DNA of 64,000 bases from DATFDN01 sp963818885 (GTDB lineage Bacteria; Pseudomonadota; Alphaproteobacteria; Acetobacterales; Acetobacteraceae): positions 372,001-436,000 of the forward strand of contig CAWFTP010000001.1 of assembly GCA_963818885.1 (NCBI GenBank). The letters are read 5' to 3'. A program made the position numbers and the translations under genes. This document shows, in pieces, positions 43,623 through 52,680 of the stretch (positions are counted from its first letter, which is position 1; the number at the start of each line of letters is the position of its first letter). The notes under the pieces were generated by a model that saw only the letters and a list, made by a program, of their open reading frames with translations, was not told the origin of the DNA and did not search any database.

Positions 43623-44626
43623 ACTGAAAGGTAGTCCTCGGCCATGCGGCGCGCGGTGAAGCGCTTATCGAACTGGCGGCGCACCGCGGCCCGGTCGAGC
43701 TGGCCGAGATTGCCGATCGCGCGCACCGCCGCGGCCTCGTCGGGAACAATGAACCCGGTCAGGCCGTGGTCGATCACCTCGGGGACCGAGCCGCAGGGGA
43801 AGGCGATGACTGGCGTGCCGCAGGCCATCGCCTCGATCATCACCAGGCCGAACGGCTCCGGCCAATCGATCGGGAACAGCAGCGCGTGCGCGCCGGAGAG
43901 GAAGTCGGGCTTCCGGGCGTCGTTTATCTCGCCGATGAACTCGACATGCGGGCTCGCCCTGACCAGCGGCTCGATCTCCTCGTCCCAGTATTTCTTGTCG
44001 GCGTTGTCGACCTTGGCGGCGATCTTCAGCTTGACCCCGGCGGCGCCGGCGATGCGGATCGCCTTGTCGACACCCTTCTCGGGCGAGATGCGGCCCAGGA
44101 AGGCGAAATAGCGCTGCTCGACCGGGCGCGGCGCCAGCAACCGCGCCGGCATGCCGTGGTGCACGGTCCGCACCCAGTTCAGCCCCGGGATCGGCCGGCG
44201 CTGATCGTCGGAGATCGAGACGAACGGCGCGTCCGGGAAGGTCTCGTAGATCACCTTGAATTCAGGGAGGTCGAGCCGGCCGTGCAAGGTGGTGACGAAC
44301 GGCGTGCGCTGGCGGGAGAACAGGGAGAGCGGGAAGTAGTCGGTGTGGAAGTGCAGCACGTCGAACTCGGGCGCCCGGCGCGCCACCAGCTCCATCATCC
44401 GCATGTAGTAGGCGATCCAGTCCTTCACCGATGGATCCAGGCGCAATGCCTGGTCGCGCATCGGGGCGAGCCTGGCACTCGTGGTTGAGTCGCCGCTGGC
44501 GAATAGAGTAACGTCATGGCCCATCGCCACGAGCTCTTCTGTCAGCGAGTAGACCACACGCTCCGTGCCACCATACAGTTTCGGCGGCACCGCCTCGAAT
44601 AGCGGCGCTATCTGGGCAATACGCAT
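43568..44626 (-). CDS. Glycosyltransferase family 4
   Basis: A 352-residue GT-B enzyme: MRIAQIAPLFEAVPPKLYGG, TERVVYSLTEELVAMGHDVT, FLGRISPEKGVDKAIRIAGA, and the acceptor region WPEPFGLVMIEAMACGTPVI with the EX7E nucleotide-sugar motif (E-P-F-G-L-V-M-I-E). The KLYGGTERVV opening is typical of small cytosolic family 4 enzymes related to trehalose/sucrose-type or surface-glycan synthesis. The ATG at 44626 starts the conserved part. It is divergent from the ABC exporter-otsA operon. Confidence 0.92.
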   Translation of the reverse strand: MRIAQIAPLFEAVPPKLYGGTERVVYSLTEELVAMGHDVTLFASGDSTTSARLAPMRDQALRLDPSVKDWIAYYMRMMELVARRAPEFDVLHFHTDYFPLSLFSRQRTPFVTTLHGRLDLPEFKVIYETFPDAPFVSISDDQRRPIPGLNWVRTVHHGMPARLLAPRPVEQRYFAFLGRISPEKGVDKAIRIAGAAGVKLKIAAKVDNADKKYWDEEIEPLVRASPHVEFIGEINDARKPDFLSGAHALLFPIDWPEPFGLVMIEAMACGTPVIAFPCGSVPEVIDHGLTGFIVPDEAAAVRAIGNLGQLDRAAVRRQFDKRFTARRMAEDYLSVYEELCFDARPLLRAVGD

Positions 44627-44658
44627 GACAAGAGGACCCCTTCTACTTCGGAGGCGAG

Positions 44659-44675
44659 ACAACTTTTCAAGTTGT
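44659..44675. promoter_or_regulatory. Perfect 17-base inverted repeat ACAACTT-TTC-AAGTTGT
   Basis: Seven-base perfect arms, eight bases upstream of a -35 box for the ABC-otsA operon and 33 bases upstream of the GT4 start. It is AT-rich in GC-rich DNA and looks like an operator controlling the divergent pair. Confidence 0.5.
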
Positions 44676-44682
44676 ACTTCGC

Positions 44683-44712
44683 TTGACTTGCGCGCTGATG
44701 CAGCGCTATCAA
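44683..44712 (+). promoter_or_regulatory. Candidate sigma-70 promoter of the ABC exporter-otsA operon
   Basis: TTGACT, 18 bases, TATCAA: five of six and four of six matches. About 90 bases upstream of the ABC gene start. Confidence 0.4.
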
Positions 44713-44801
44713 TGATAAGTGATAGGTACCGAATATGGCGACATTCCGGCGTGTTCCGGGCCGGCAATGGGCGGCTGCAAAAAAGAGGAGCCTCTGCTTC
44801 C

Positions 44802-46599
44802 ATGCGGGCCAAAAATCAGGCTGATCTGCCGGCGCTGCGGGGCCGGCCCTTCCGCTTCCTGCTGGCCTACGCCGCCCGCCACAAGGCGGGCCACATCGCG
44901 GTCGTCGCCTCCGTGCTGGCGGCCGTCGTCGCCAGCATTTCCACTCAATACGGTCTCAAGACCCTCATCGACATCATCGCCGCCGGGCCGCATTCGGGAC
45001 GGCCGGTGTGGGGCGCGTTCGCCGTGCTTTGCGCGCTTGTCGCCGCCGACAATCTGGCCTGGCGGATCGGCGGCTTTGTCGGGCGCTCGCAGCTTCGTCG
45101 CCGTGACTGGCGACATAAGGCGCGACCTGTTCGCCCATCTCCTCGGCCACGCGCCCGCCTGGTTCGCAGAGCGGCTGCCCGGCGCACTCGCGGGGCGCAT
45201 CAGCGCGACGGCGGAGGCGGCTTTCACCGTCGCCAATACCGGCGCCTGGAACGTGCTGCCGCCGCTGATCGCGGTCGCCTGCTCGATCCTGTTCATCGGC
45301 TCGGTCAATCCGGCGCTCGCCGCCACGCTGGTGGTGCTCGCCGGCGGCCTCGGCTCGCTGATCTTCTGCCTCGCCCGGCGTGGCACCGCGCTGCATCGCG
45401 CCTATGCCATGCGCGCCGCCGGGCTCGACGGGGAGCTTGTTGATGTCGCGAGCAACATCGGCGTGGTCCGCGCCTTCGGCGCCACGTTCAACGAGCGCGC
45501 CCGCATCGCCGGCGTGGTGGTGCGCGAGATGGGCGCGCGCCGCGCCAGCCTGCTCTACCTCGAGCGCCTGCGCCTGCTGCATGCCGTGCTCACCGCGCTG
45601 CTGACCGCGGGGGTCGTCGGGGTAGGCATCCTGCTCTGGCAGCACGGCCGCGCGTCGGTCGGCGACATCGTGCTGCTGACCGCGCTCGCCATGACGATCC
45701 TGAACTCCACCCGCGACCTCGCCGTCGCGCTGGTCAACCTGACCCAGCAGGTCGCCCGCCTCGACGAGGCGATCGGCGCCCTGCTGGCGCCGCATGACCT
45801 GCCCGACAGCGCCGAGGCGCATCCGCTGCTGCCCGGCCCCGGTCGCGTGGTGTTCGAGGATGTGCGCTTCGCCTATCCGGGACGCGCGGCGGTGCTGCGC
45901 GGCTTCGACCTGACCATCCGCCCGGGCGAGCGCGTCGGCCTCGTCGGGCGCTCCGGCGCCGGCAAGTCGACCGTGCTCGCCCTGCTGCAGCGCTTCTACG
46001 ATGTCGGGGGCGGCCGCATCGTGGTCGACGGCCAGGACATCCGCGCCATCACCCAGGACAGCTTGCGCGAATGCATCGCCGTGGTGCCGCAGGACATCAG
46101 CCTGTTCCACCGCTCGGTGTTGGAGAATTTGCGCTACGCCCGGCCCGGCGCCTCGGATGTGGCGGTGCTCGCCGCCGCCGCGACGGCGCGCTGCCGCGGC
46201 TTCATCGAGGCGCTGCCCGAGGGCTTCGACACCATCGTCGGCGATCGCGGCGTGAAGCTCTCGGGCGGGCAGCGTCAGCGTCTCGCGATTGCCCGCGCGC
46301 TGCTCAAGGACGCGCCGATCCTGCTGCTCGACGAGGCGACCAGCGCGCTCGATTCCGAGAGCGAGCGGGCGATCCAGGCGGCGCTCGAGGAGCTGATGCG
46401 CGGGCGCACGGTGATCGCGGTGGCGCACCGGCTCTCCACCCTCGCCCGCTTCGACCGCATCATCGTCATGGAGGCAGGCCAGATCATCGACGACGGCAGC
46501 CCCGCCGAGCTCGCCGCCCGCCCCGGCCCCTACCGCGACCTGCTCCGCACCCAGCGCATGGACCCCGAACCAGAGGAGAGCCTGCCGGAGGCGGCGTGA
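44802..46599 (+). pseudogene. ABC transporter, fused permease and ATP-binding protein (MsbA-like), one +1 frameshift
   Basis: A type-IV half-transporter of about 598 residues. The N-terminal frame gives RPFRFLLAYAARHKAGHIAV and ISTQYGLKTLIDIIAAG; near 45079-45092 (coding string GGGCGCTCGCAGC) it shifts by +1 into SFVAVTGDIRRDLFAHLLGH, and the rest is open. The ATPase domain is complete: Walker A LVGRSGAGKSTVLALL, VVPQDISLFHRSVLENL, signature KLSGGQRQRLAIARAL, Walker B ILLLDEATSALDSES and H-loop AVAHRLSTL. Such exporters move lipids, glycans or drugs. It is followed by otsA with a four-base overlap. Confidence 0.88.
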
Positions 46600-47975
46600 G
46601 CCGCCTCGTCGTCGTCTCCAACCGTGTCGCGCCGATCACCGAGGGAGAGCCCGCCGCCGGCGGCCTCGCGATCGGCGTGCTCGACGCGCTGCGCGCCAAG
46701 GGCGGCATCTGGTTCGGCTGGAGCGGCGAGGTCGCACAGGGCGACGGCCGTCCGAACCCGCCCCGCAGCGTCGGCCCGATCAGCCTCGTCACCATCGACC
46801 TGCCGCGGCGCGACTACGACGAGTTCTACCGCGGCTTTGCCAACGGCACGCTCTGGCCGGTGCTGCACTACCAGATCGGGCTTGCCCGCTTCGACTGGCA
46901 GGAGTTCGCGGGATACCGCCGCGTCAACGCGCTCTACGCCCGCGCGCTCGCCCCGCTGCTGCGCTCGGACGACATCGTCTGGGCGCACGACTACCACCTG
47001 CTGGGCTTTGCCGAGGCGCTGCGCGCGCGGGGATGCGCCAACCGCATCGGCCTCTTCCTGCACACGCCCTTCCCCGAGCCCGGGGTGCTGATGACCATCC
47101 CCGCCCACGCCGCGCTGATCGAAGCGATGTGCGCCTACGACCTGCTGGGGTTTCAGACCGAGCCCGACCGCGCCGCCTTCGTCGACTACGTCCGCCGCGA
47201 GGCGAGCGGGACGCCGCTCGACGCCGACCGCCTCGCCGCCTTCGGCCGCACCGTCCACACCGGGGTCTACCCGATCGGCGTGCACGCCGAGGCGGTGCGC
47301 GAGGCGGCCGCGCACCCGGCGAACCCGCGCCAAGCGTTGCGCCTCCGTAAGAACCTCGCCGGGCGGCTCCTGGTGCTCAGCGTCGACCGGCTCGACTACT
47401 CGAAGGGTCTCCGCCAGCGCTTCCAGGCCTTCGAGCGCTTCCTCGCCGACCACCCCGGCAGCCACGGCTCCGTCGTCTTCACCCAGATCGCGCCGCCCTC
47501 GCGCGGCGACATCCAGACCTACCGCGAGATCCGCCGCGAGCTGGAGGCCGAGGCCGGGCGCATCAACGGCCGCTTCGCCGAGCTCGACTGGGTGCCGCTG
47601 CGGTACCTGAACCGCAGCTTCCCCCGCGCCGTCCTGATGCCGCTCTACGCCGAGGCGAGGGTCGGCCTGGTCACCCCCCTGCGCGACGGCATGAACCTGG
47701 TCGCCAAGGAATACGTCGCCGCGCAGGACCCCGAGGACCCCGGCGTCCTTATCCTGTCGCAATTCGCCGGCGCCGCCCGCGAGCTGGATTCTGCCCTCCT
47801 CGTCAACCCGTACGACGAGGCGGGCATGGCGGAGGCGCTCGACCGCGCGCTGACCATGCGTCTGGAGGAGCGCCGGGCGCGCCACGCCGCCGCCTTCGAG
47901 ATGCTGGCCACCAACACGCTCGAGCGCTGGCGCGACCGCTTCGAGGCCGACCTCGCCGCCGTCGTGACCACCTGA
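46596..47975 (+). CDS. otsA: Trehalose-6-phosphate synthase
   Basis: A 459-residue GT20 enzyme that joins UDP-glucose and glucose-6-phosphate. Motifs: SRLVVVSNRVAPITEGEPAA with AGGLAIGV, VWAHDYHLLGFAEALR, IGLFLHTPFPEPGVL, LLVLSVDRLDYSKGLRQRF and LVTPLRDGMNLVAKEY. Start GTG at 46596 overlaps the ABC stop by four bases (GTGA). No otsB phosphatase gene is adjacent, so trehalose-6-phosphate must be dephosphorylated elsewhere. The stop region contains a short imperfect direct repeat (GTGACCACCTG twice, about 32 bases apart). Confidence 0.96.
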   Translation: MSRLVVVSNRVAPITEGEPAAGGLAIGVLDALRAKGGIWFGWSGEVAQGDGRPNPPRSVGPISLVTIDLPRRDYDEFYRGFANGTLWPVLHYQIGLARFDWQEFAGYRRVNALYARALAPLLRSDDIVWAHDYHLLGFAEALRARGCANRIGLFLHTPFPEPGVLMTIPAHAALIEAMCAYDLLGFQTEPDRAAFVDYVRREASGTPLDADRLAAFGRTVHTGVYPIGVHAEAVREAAAHPANPRQALRLRKNLAGRLLVLSVDRLDYSKGLRQRFQAFERFLADHPGSHGSVVFTQIAPPSRGDIQTYREIRRELEAEAGRINGRFAELDWVPLRYLNRSFPRAVLMPLYAEARVGLVTPLRDGMNLVAKEYVAAQDPEDPGVLILSQFAGAARELDSALLVNPYDEAGMAEALDRALTMRLEERRARHAAAFEMLATNTLERWRDRFEADLAAVVTT

Positions 47976-48026
47976 GCCCGCGACGGCCCGCCGTGGTGAC
48001 CACCTGGGCTTGCGGACCCCACGCGG

Positions 48027-48098
48027 GGTGTACAACAGCACCGTTTCGGCCCGGCCCCGGCGACCACCTCGCGCCGCGGCTATCCCGCGTTGTACACC
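48027..48098. repeat. Pair of inverted repeats GGTGTACAAC / GTTGTACACC between otsA and the GT9 gene
   Basis: Perfect 10-base arms at 48027-48036 and 48089-48098, separated by 52 bases. Each arm is itself nearly palindromic around GTAC. The second arm lies 24 bases before the GT9 start. It could be a large stem-loop or two operator half-sites; there is no T-run. Confidence 0.5.
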
Positions 48099-48121
48099 TC
48101 GGAGACTAACCCCGCCCGTCC

Positions 48122-49054
48122 ATGCGCATCCTGTTCATCACCGCCAACCGGGTGGGCGACGCCGTGCTCTCGACCGGGCTGCTCGACCATCTGATCCGCG
48201 CCCATCCGGACGCCGCGATCACGGTGGCCTGCGGTCCGGAGGCGGTCGGCGTGTTCGCGCGGATGCCGAACCGGGCGGGCACCATCGTGCTGACGAAGCA
48301 GCGCTTCAACGTGCACTGGGCGCGGCTCTGGGCGTGGGCGGTGCGGCGGCGATGGGACCTCGTGGTCGACATCCGGGGTTCCGCGCTCGGGTGGCTCGTG
48401 CGCACGCGCGCGCGCGCCGCCATGCGCCCCCGCCCCGGCCCCAAGGTCGCCCAACTCGGCGCCGTCCTCGGCCTCGACCCACCGCCGCTTCCGGTGGCCT
48501 GGACCGCACTGGAGGACCGCGCCCGCGCCGCCCGGCTGCTGCCCGCCGGCCGGCCGATCGTCGCACTCGGCCCGACCGCGAACTGGCCCGGCAAGCTCTG
48601 GCCGGCAGAGCGCTTCGCCACGCTGTTCGGCGCGCTCGCCGCCGGCGCGCTGCGTGGCGCGGTGCCGGTGGTGCTGGGCGGCCCGGGCGCAGCGGAGCGG
48701 GCGATGGCCGCACCGCTGCTCGCGCTGCTTCCGGAAGCGGTCGATCTCGTGGGCGCGCTGTCGCTGCCGGAGGCGGCCGCGTGCCTTGCGCGGGCCGATC
48801 TTTACGTCGGCAGCGATTCCGGCCTGATGCACCTCGCCGCCGCGGCCGGCTGCGCGACGCTCGGCCTGTTCGGCCCGACGCCGGCCGACGAATACGCCCC
48901 CGCCGGGCCCGGCGCCGCCTCGGTGCGAGCGCCGGACGCGACGATGGCGGGGCTTACGGTGGAAGCGGTCGTTGTCGCGAGCGAGAGGTTGCTGAGCTCG
49001 CCCCGATCGGCTCCCTGCGCCGGAAAACAAACTGCCGGCAACCCGCGAAGCTAA
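48122..49054 (+). CDS. Glycosyltransferase family 9 (heptosyltransferase-like)
   Basis: A 310-residue GT-B enzyme: MRILFITANRVGDAVLSTGL, LLDHLIRAHPDAAITVACG, PIVALGPTANWPGKLWPAER, VVLGGPGAAERAMA and the ADP-sugar-binding DLYVGSDSGLMHLAAAAG and LGLFGPTPADEYAP. GT9 enzymes add heptose or similar sugars to lipopolysaccharide core at the inner face of the membrane. The last 30 residues are unusual for the family and overlap the convergent gtrA-like gene by 101 bases, so the true end may lie earlier. Confidence 0.9.
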   Translation: MRILFITANRVGDAVLSTGLLDHLIRAHPDAAITVACGPEAVGVFARMPNRAGTIVLTKQRFNVHWARLWAWAVRRRWDLVVDIRGSALGWLVRTRARAAMRPRPGPKVAQLGAVLGLDPPPLPVAWTALEDRARAARLLPAGRPIVALGPTANWPGKLWPAERFATLFGALAAGALRGAVPVVLGGPGAAERAMAAPLLALLPEAVDLVGALSLPEAAACLARADLYVGSDSGLMHLAAAAGCATLGLFGPTPADEYAPAGPGAASVRAPDATMAGLTVEAVVVASERLLSSPRSAPCAGKQTAGNPRS

Positions 49055-49379
49055 GTGTCGTGTAGATCGCCATGCCCGCGACTTGCGCGAGGTAACGGTT
49101 GACCGGCGAGAGGGCCAGCACCGCGGCTGCATTCGCGAGATACGCGACGCCGATCACCAGCAGGAAGCGCACGAGGGCCGCACCCGACGTGGGAGCGCGC
49201 TGGAAGGTGAACTTGCCGTTCAGCAGGAAGCTCACGACCAGTCCGACAGCGTAGCCAGCCGCATTGGCCGCGAGCGGCGGCAGATCGAGGAAGTGCAGGC
49301 AGCCGAAGATGACGGCGAGACCGGCCAGCGTGTTAGCGGCGCCGACAACGAGGAACGTGGCGAACTGGCGCCCCATCAT
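48954..49379 (-). CDS. GtrA-family membrane protein (lipid-linked sugar flippase-like)
   Basis: A 141-residue protein with four membrane helices: FATFLVVGAANTLAGLAVIF, ANAAGYAVGLVVSFLLNGKF (with the NGKFTFQ motif), FLLVIGVAYLANAAAVLAL and MAIYTTLSFAGCRQFVFRR. GtrA proteins are thought to flip undecaprenyl-phosphate-glucose. Starts at the first of two ATGs, overlapping the methyltransferase stop. The last 20 residues overlap the GT9 gene on the opposite strand. Its partner GtrB-like gene is 800 bases away on the other strand. Confidence 0.87.
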   Translation of the reverse strand: MMGRQFATFLVVGAANTLAGLAVIFGCLHFLDLPPLAANAAGYAVGLVVSFLLNGKFTFQRAPTSGAALVRFLLVIGVAYLANAAAVLALSPVNRYLAQVAGMAIYTTLSFAGCRQFVFRRREPIGASSATSRSRQRPLPP

Positions 49380-50089
49380 CACGCCGGCTTGCGCGCGCAG
49401 ATGTAGTATTGCGCGCCGAGCGGGCACCAGGTGAGGAAGCGCTCCGCCGGCCGCAGCTTCGCGAGGGGTCCGGGGAAGAAGATCCGATAGCGCGCGCGCG
49501 GCATCGCCCAACCCGCGGCGCCCACCGCGCGCGCGAGGGCCCTGGCGCCGATGAGATGCGCGTTGACGTCGAAGGGACAGGTATTCACCGCACGCACGGT
49601 CAGCGGATTGAGGGGGTTGTGCTCGAAGAGGATGAGCAATCCCCCCGGACGAGTCACGCGTCGCAGTTCCCGTAGCCAGAAATCGTGCCGCTCATGCGCG
49701 ATATGGTGAAAGACGCAGGCCGAGAAGCAGAGGTCGAAGCTGTCGTCGGGCAGCGCCAGGCCGGCGCCATCGCCGATGATAGCCATCCGCTCCCGGCCCG
49801 GGAAGCGCGCCGCGGCCATTTCAAGCGAGCGCGCGGACACATCCGCGCAGGTCAGCGCGGCGTGCGGGAAATGGGTCCGGAAGTATGGGATCGAGCCGCC
49901 GATGCCGGCTCCGAAATCCAGAATGGAATCGCAGTGCACGCCCGCTGCTTCGGTCTCGGCATGGGTGTCGGCTACTTTGTACTCCGCGAAGAACTCCGGC
50001 TCTTCACCCGTGATGGCGATGTTGCGCGCGTGATGGCGCTGATAGTCGACCGCGTGGTCATCGAACTCCGCGCTTCTTGTCACGATCAC
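49379..50089 (-). CDS. SAM-dependent methyltransferase
   Basis: A class I methyltransferase (Methyltransf_11/25): SILDFGAGIGGSIPYFRTHF holds the SAM motif I (DFGAGIG), LTCADVSARSLEMAAARFPG motif II, and FDLCFSACVFHHIAHERHDF with LRRVTRPGGLLILFEHN motifs III and IV. The GTG at 50089 (236 residues) is chosen because an earlier TTG at 50182 would nearly abut the divergent GT2 start; 50083 is a second option. It overlaps gtrA by one base pair and is likely to modify a surface glycan or lipid, judging only by neighbours. Confidence 0.82.
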   Translation of the reverse strand: MIVTRSAEFDDHAVDYQRHHARNIAITGEEPEFFAEYKVADTHAETEAAGVHCDSILDFGAGIGGSIPYFRTHFPHAALTCADVSARSLEMAAARFPGRERMAIIGDGAGLALPDDSFDLCFSACVFHHIAHERHDFWLRELRRVTRPGGLLILFEHNPLNPLTVRAVNTCPFDVNAHLIGARALARAVGAAGWAMPRARYRIFFPGPLAKLRPAERFLTWCPLGAQYYICARKPA

Positions 50090-50185
50090 TCCGTCGGACG
50101 CGCTGGTTGCTATGTGTCGTGCTTGCGCACATTTCGTTCGAAATAGGCCCTTGCTTCTGCCCTTGGGCGGGTCGTAATTCAATCA

Positions 50186-51208
50186 TTGATCACGCCGGAA
50201 GACATCGTGCGGGCATCAACACCGTCTCTATCGATTGTAATCCCCTGCTATAACGAAATGGCGGGAATTGACGAGCTGCATCGGCGAGTAACCGCAAGCT
50301 GCACCGCCGAGGTGGGCGCCGATTACGAGATCGTGTACGTCAACGACGGATCGCGCGACGGTACCTGGCTCGCGCTGGAACGACTGACTCTGTCGGATGG
50401 ACACGTGGTCGCGATCGACCTGGCCCGCAACTATGGGCACCAGATCGCTTTGAGTGCGGGGCTGCGGTTTTGCCGGGGCGAGCGGATTCTGATCCTCGAC
50501 GCCGACCTGCAGGACCCACCCGAACTTCTTTCGCCAATGATGCGGCTGATGGATGACGGGGCGCATGTCGTCTACGGCAAGCGCCGCCAACGACCCGGCG
50601 AGACGCTCTTCAAGAAGGGAACCGCGTCGGCGTTCTACCGGCTGCTCGGGAAGCTCGCGGAAATCGATATCCCGCCGGACTCTGGCGACTTCCGGTTGAT
50701 GAGCCGCCAGGTGCTGGACGTGCTCAATGCCATGCCGGAGCGGCATCGTTTCATCCGGGGCATGGTGAGCTGGATCGGACTCACCCAGGTGCCGATCCTT
50801 TACGACCGGCAGCCGCGCTTCGCCGGCGAGACGCATTATCCGTTCGGCAAGATGCTGCGCCTCGCGCTCGACGCGATCACCGGCTTCTCCGTCAAGCCAC
50901 TGCGGCTCGCCTCCTATTTCGGCCTGCTCACCAGCGCTCTCAGCATCGTGATGATCGTCTACACGCTGGTCGCCTGGTTTCTCGGCCACACGCTCGTTGG
51001 CTGGACCAGCCTCGCCGCGATCGTGCTCGCCATCGGCAGCGTGCAGCTGCTGGTGCTCGGCGTTCTGGGTGAATATGTCGGCCGCCTCTACATGGAAGCC
51101 AAGCAGAGGCCGCTGTTCGCGGTCGCGCAGGTGCGCCGGTCCGAGCGGCCAATCGCGCCCAGCGCAGGCGCCGAGGAGCCCGTGGCCGCATGGACCGGCC
51201 AATCGTGA
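50186..51208 (+). CDS. GtrB/ArnC-like polyprenyl-phosphate glycosyltransferase (GT2)
   Basis: A 340-residue family 2 enzyme: LSIVIPCYNEMAGIDELHRR, YEIVYVNDGSRDGTWLALER, ARNYGHQIALSAGLRFCRGE, the metal-binding DADLQDPPELL and SGDFRLMSRQVLDVLNAMPE; two C-terminal membrane helices (about 230-300; LRLASYFGLLTSALSIVMI, LVLGVLGEYVGRLYMEAKQR). This is the undecaprenyl-phosphate-sugar synthase type. Start TTG at 50186; no ATG is closer. The 3' end overlaps the GT-C gene by 19 bases. With GtrA it makes a lipid-sugar supply module. Confidence 0.92.
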   Translation: MITPEDIVRASTPSLSIVIPCYNEMAGIDELHRRVTASCTAEVGADYEIVYVNDGSRDGTWLALERLTLSDGHVVAIDLARNYGHQIALSAGLRFCRGERILILDADLQDPPELLSPMMRLMDDGAHVVYGKRRQRPGETLFKKGTASAFYRLLGKLAEIDIPPDSGDFRLMSRQVLDVLNAMPERHRFIRGMVSWIGLTQVPILYDRQPRFAGETHYPFGKMLRLALDAITGFSVKPLRLASYFGLLTSALSIVMIVYTLVAWFLGHTLVGWTSLAAIVLAIGSVQLLVLGVLGEYVGRLYMEAKQRPLFAVAQVRRSERPIAPSAGAEEPVAAWTGQS

Positions 51209-52680
51209 GCATCGGGTTGGATGCAGCCGGCTTCATGGAGAGGCCCAGCTCGTCGATCGCCGCGCGCCTGGTGTTCGGCGGCGGTGACTGTCTTCAGCGC
51301 CATCGCGCTCTTTGGCTTCCTCTGGATGAATTTCACCACATCGGCGCGGGTCGATCTGGCCTACGTCGTCATCGTGATCGGCTTGCTGTTCGCCGCGCGC
51401 GCGATCGCGTTGCGCAGCGGCCCGCTCGCCCAGGCGCAGCGCGTCGGAGCGCCGATCGGGCTCGCGCGGTATGTGCCCGCGGCGATCGTGCTCCTCGGCA
51501 TCGCGCTGCGGATCGCCTTCGGCATCCGCTATCAGGCCGCGTTCACGTCCGACTACGCCACATATCGGCAGCTAACGGAGGCAATTCTCGCCGGCCACCC
51601 GTATCATGCGGCCGAGGGATTTGCTTACTGGCCCCCCGGCCTGCCGTTCCTCTTCGCACCCTTCGCATTCGCTCTGCGCGGACATGCGGTGCTTGGCTTC
51701 AACCTTGCCACCTTTGTCGCCGCCGAATGGGTCGCCCTTGCGTTGTGCCGGCGATCCGCGGACAGGCGGGTCACCTGGACGGCGCTGTTCCTCATCGCGG
51801 TCTGGCCCAATTTCGTCGTCTCGGCCAACATCCTGCTCAAGGAGAACCTGCTGATCGTGCTATGGCCGGCTGCGGTGCTCTGCTTTCTGCAAGCAGGCGA
51901 CCGCGATCGCCCGGCGCGTCTCGTACATGCCGCTCTCGCCGGCGTGCTCACCGGCATCGCCATCCTGGTCCAGCCCGCGAGCATCTTTCTGCCCTTGGTG
52001 CTCGCCGTTTACGGCATCTGCGCATGCGAGTTCCGCGCTCGCACCATCCTTGGCATCGTCACCCTCTGGATATGCGCTGGAGCGACGATCCTGCCCTGGA
52101 TGGTGCGCAACTCTGTCGTGCTGCATGAGTTCGTGCCCCTCACCACTTCCGGTGGGGTGAATTTCTTCATGGTCAGCCGGCCTAAATCCGACGGAAAGTG
52201 GGAACCGGCCAACTCAGCCGCCGCGCTCGCCCTAAGCCCCGACGAGACCACGCGAAGCCGGCTTGGCGTTCAGCTCGGACTGAAAAACATCGAACACACC
52301 CCCGTACATTACCTCAGCACGGTGGTACGCAAGCCGCTCTACATGTATGGGCAGGAACTCCAAGAACTCGGTACTGGGTCTTCGACCGCGGCGGAATCAG
52401 TGCGCCGCTCGCCTACCCGATCCTCTGGTCGGTTTCCAACGCGTACTACTTCGCGATCCTGCTGCTGATGGCAGTCTACTTCTTCCGCTACCGGATCACC
52501 GGACGGAGCAGGGCCGAGGACGTGCTTGCGGTCGCCATGCTGTTCTACCCGTTCCTGTCGAACGCCATGTTCGAGGCGTCGGAGCGCCATCGTTACGGCG
52601 TCCTCGTCTTCATGGCGATCATGGCAGCGACCGCGCTATCCGAACGCGGACGGCCGGGGCCTCAGCGCGCGCTCGGCTGA
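51190..52680 (+). pseudogene. GT-C type membrane glycosyltransferase (GtrS/GT39-like), about three +1 frameshifts
   Basis: A polytopic protein with an early lumenal Asp loop. Frame 1 gives MDRPIVSIGLDAAGF and SSSIAARLVFGG; a +1 shift near 51277-51283 leads to VTVFSAIALFGFLWMNFTTS, ALRIAFGIRYQAAFTSDYAT, YWPPGLPFLFAPFAFALRG and VVSANILLKENLLIVLWPA, ten or so helices. Near 52364-52375 (GAACTCGGTACTGG) the frame shifts by two, which two +1 insertions would explain (Q-D-S-Y-W-V-F-D), to YWVFDRGGISAPLAYPILW and the end at 52680. It is likely the polymerase or transferase partner of the GtrA/GtrB pair. Confidence 0.72.

Noticed and set aside
44974..46428. Long minus-strand open frame opposite the ABC exporter
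   Set aside because: Mirror of an intact ABC ATPase domain; low-information Arg/Gly/His composition.
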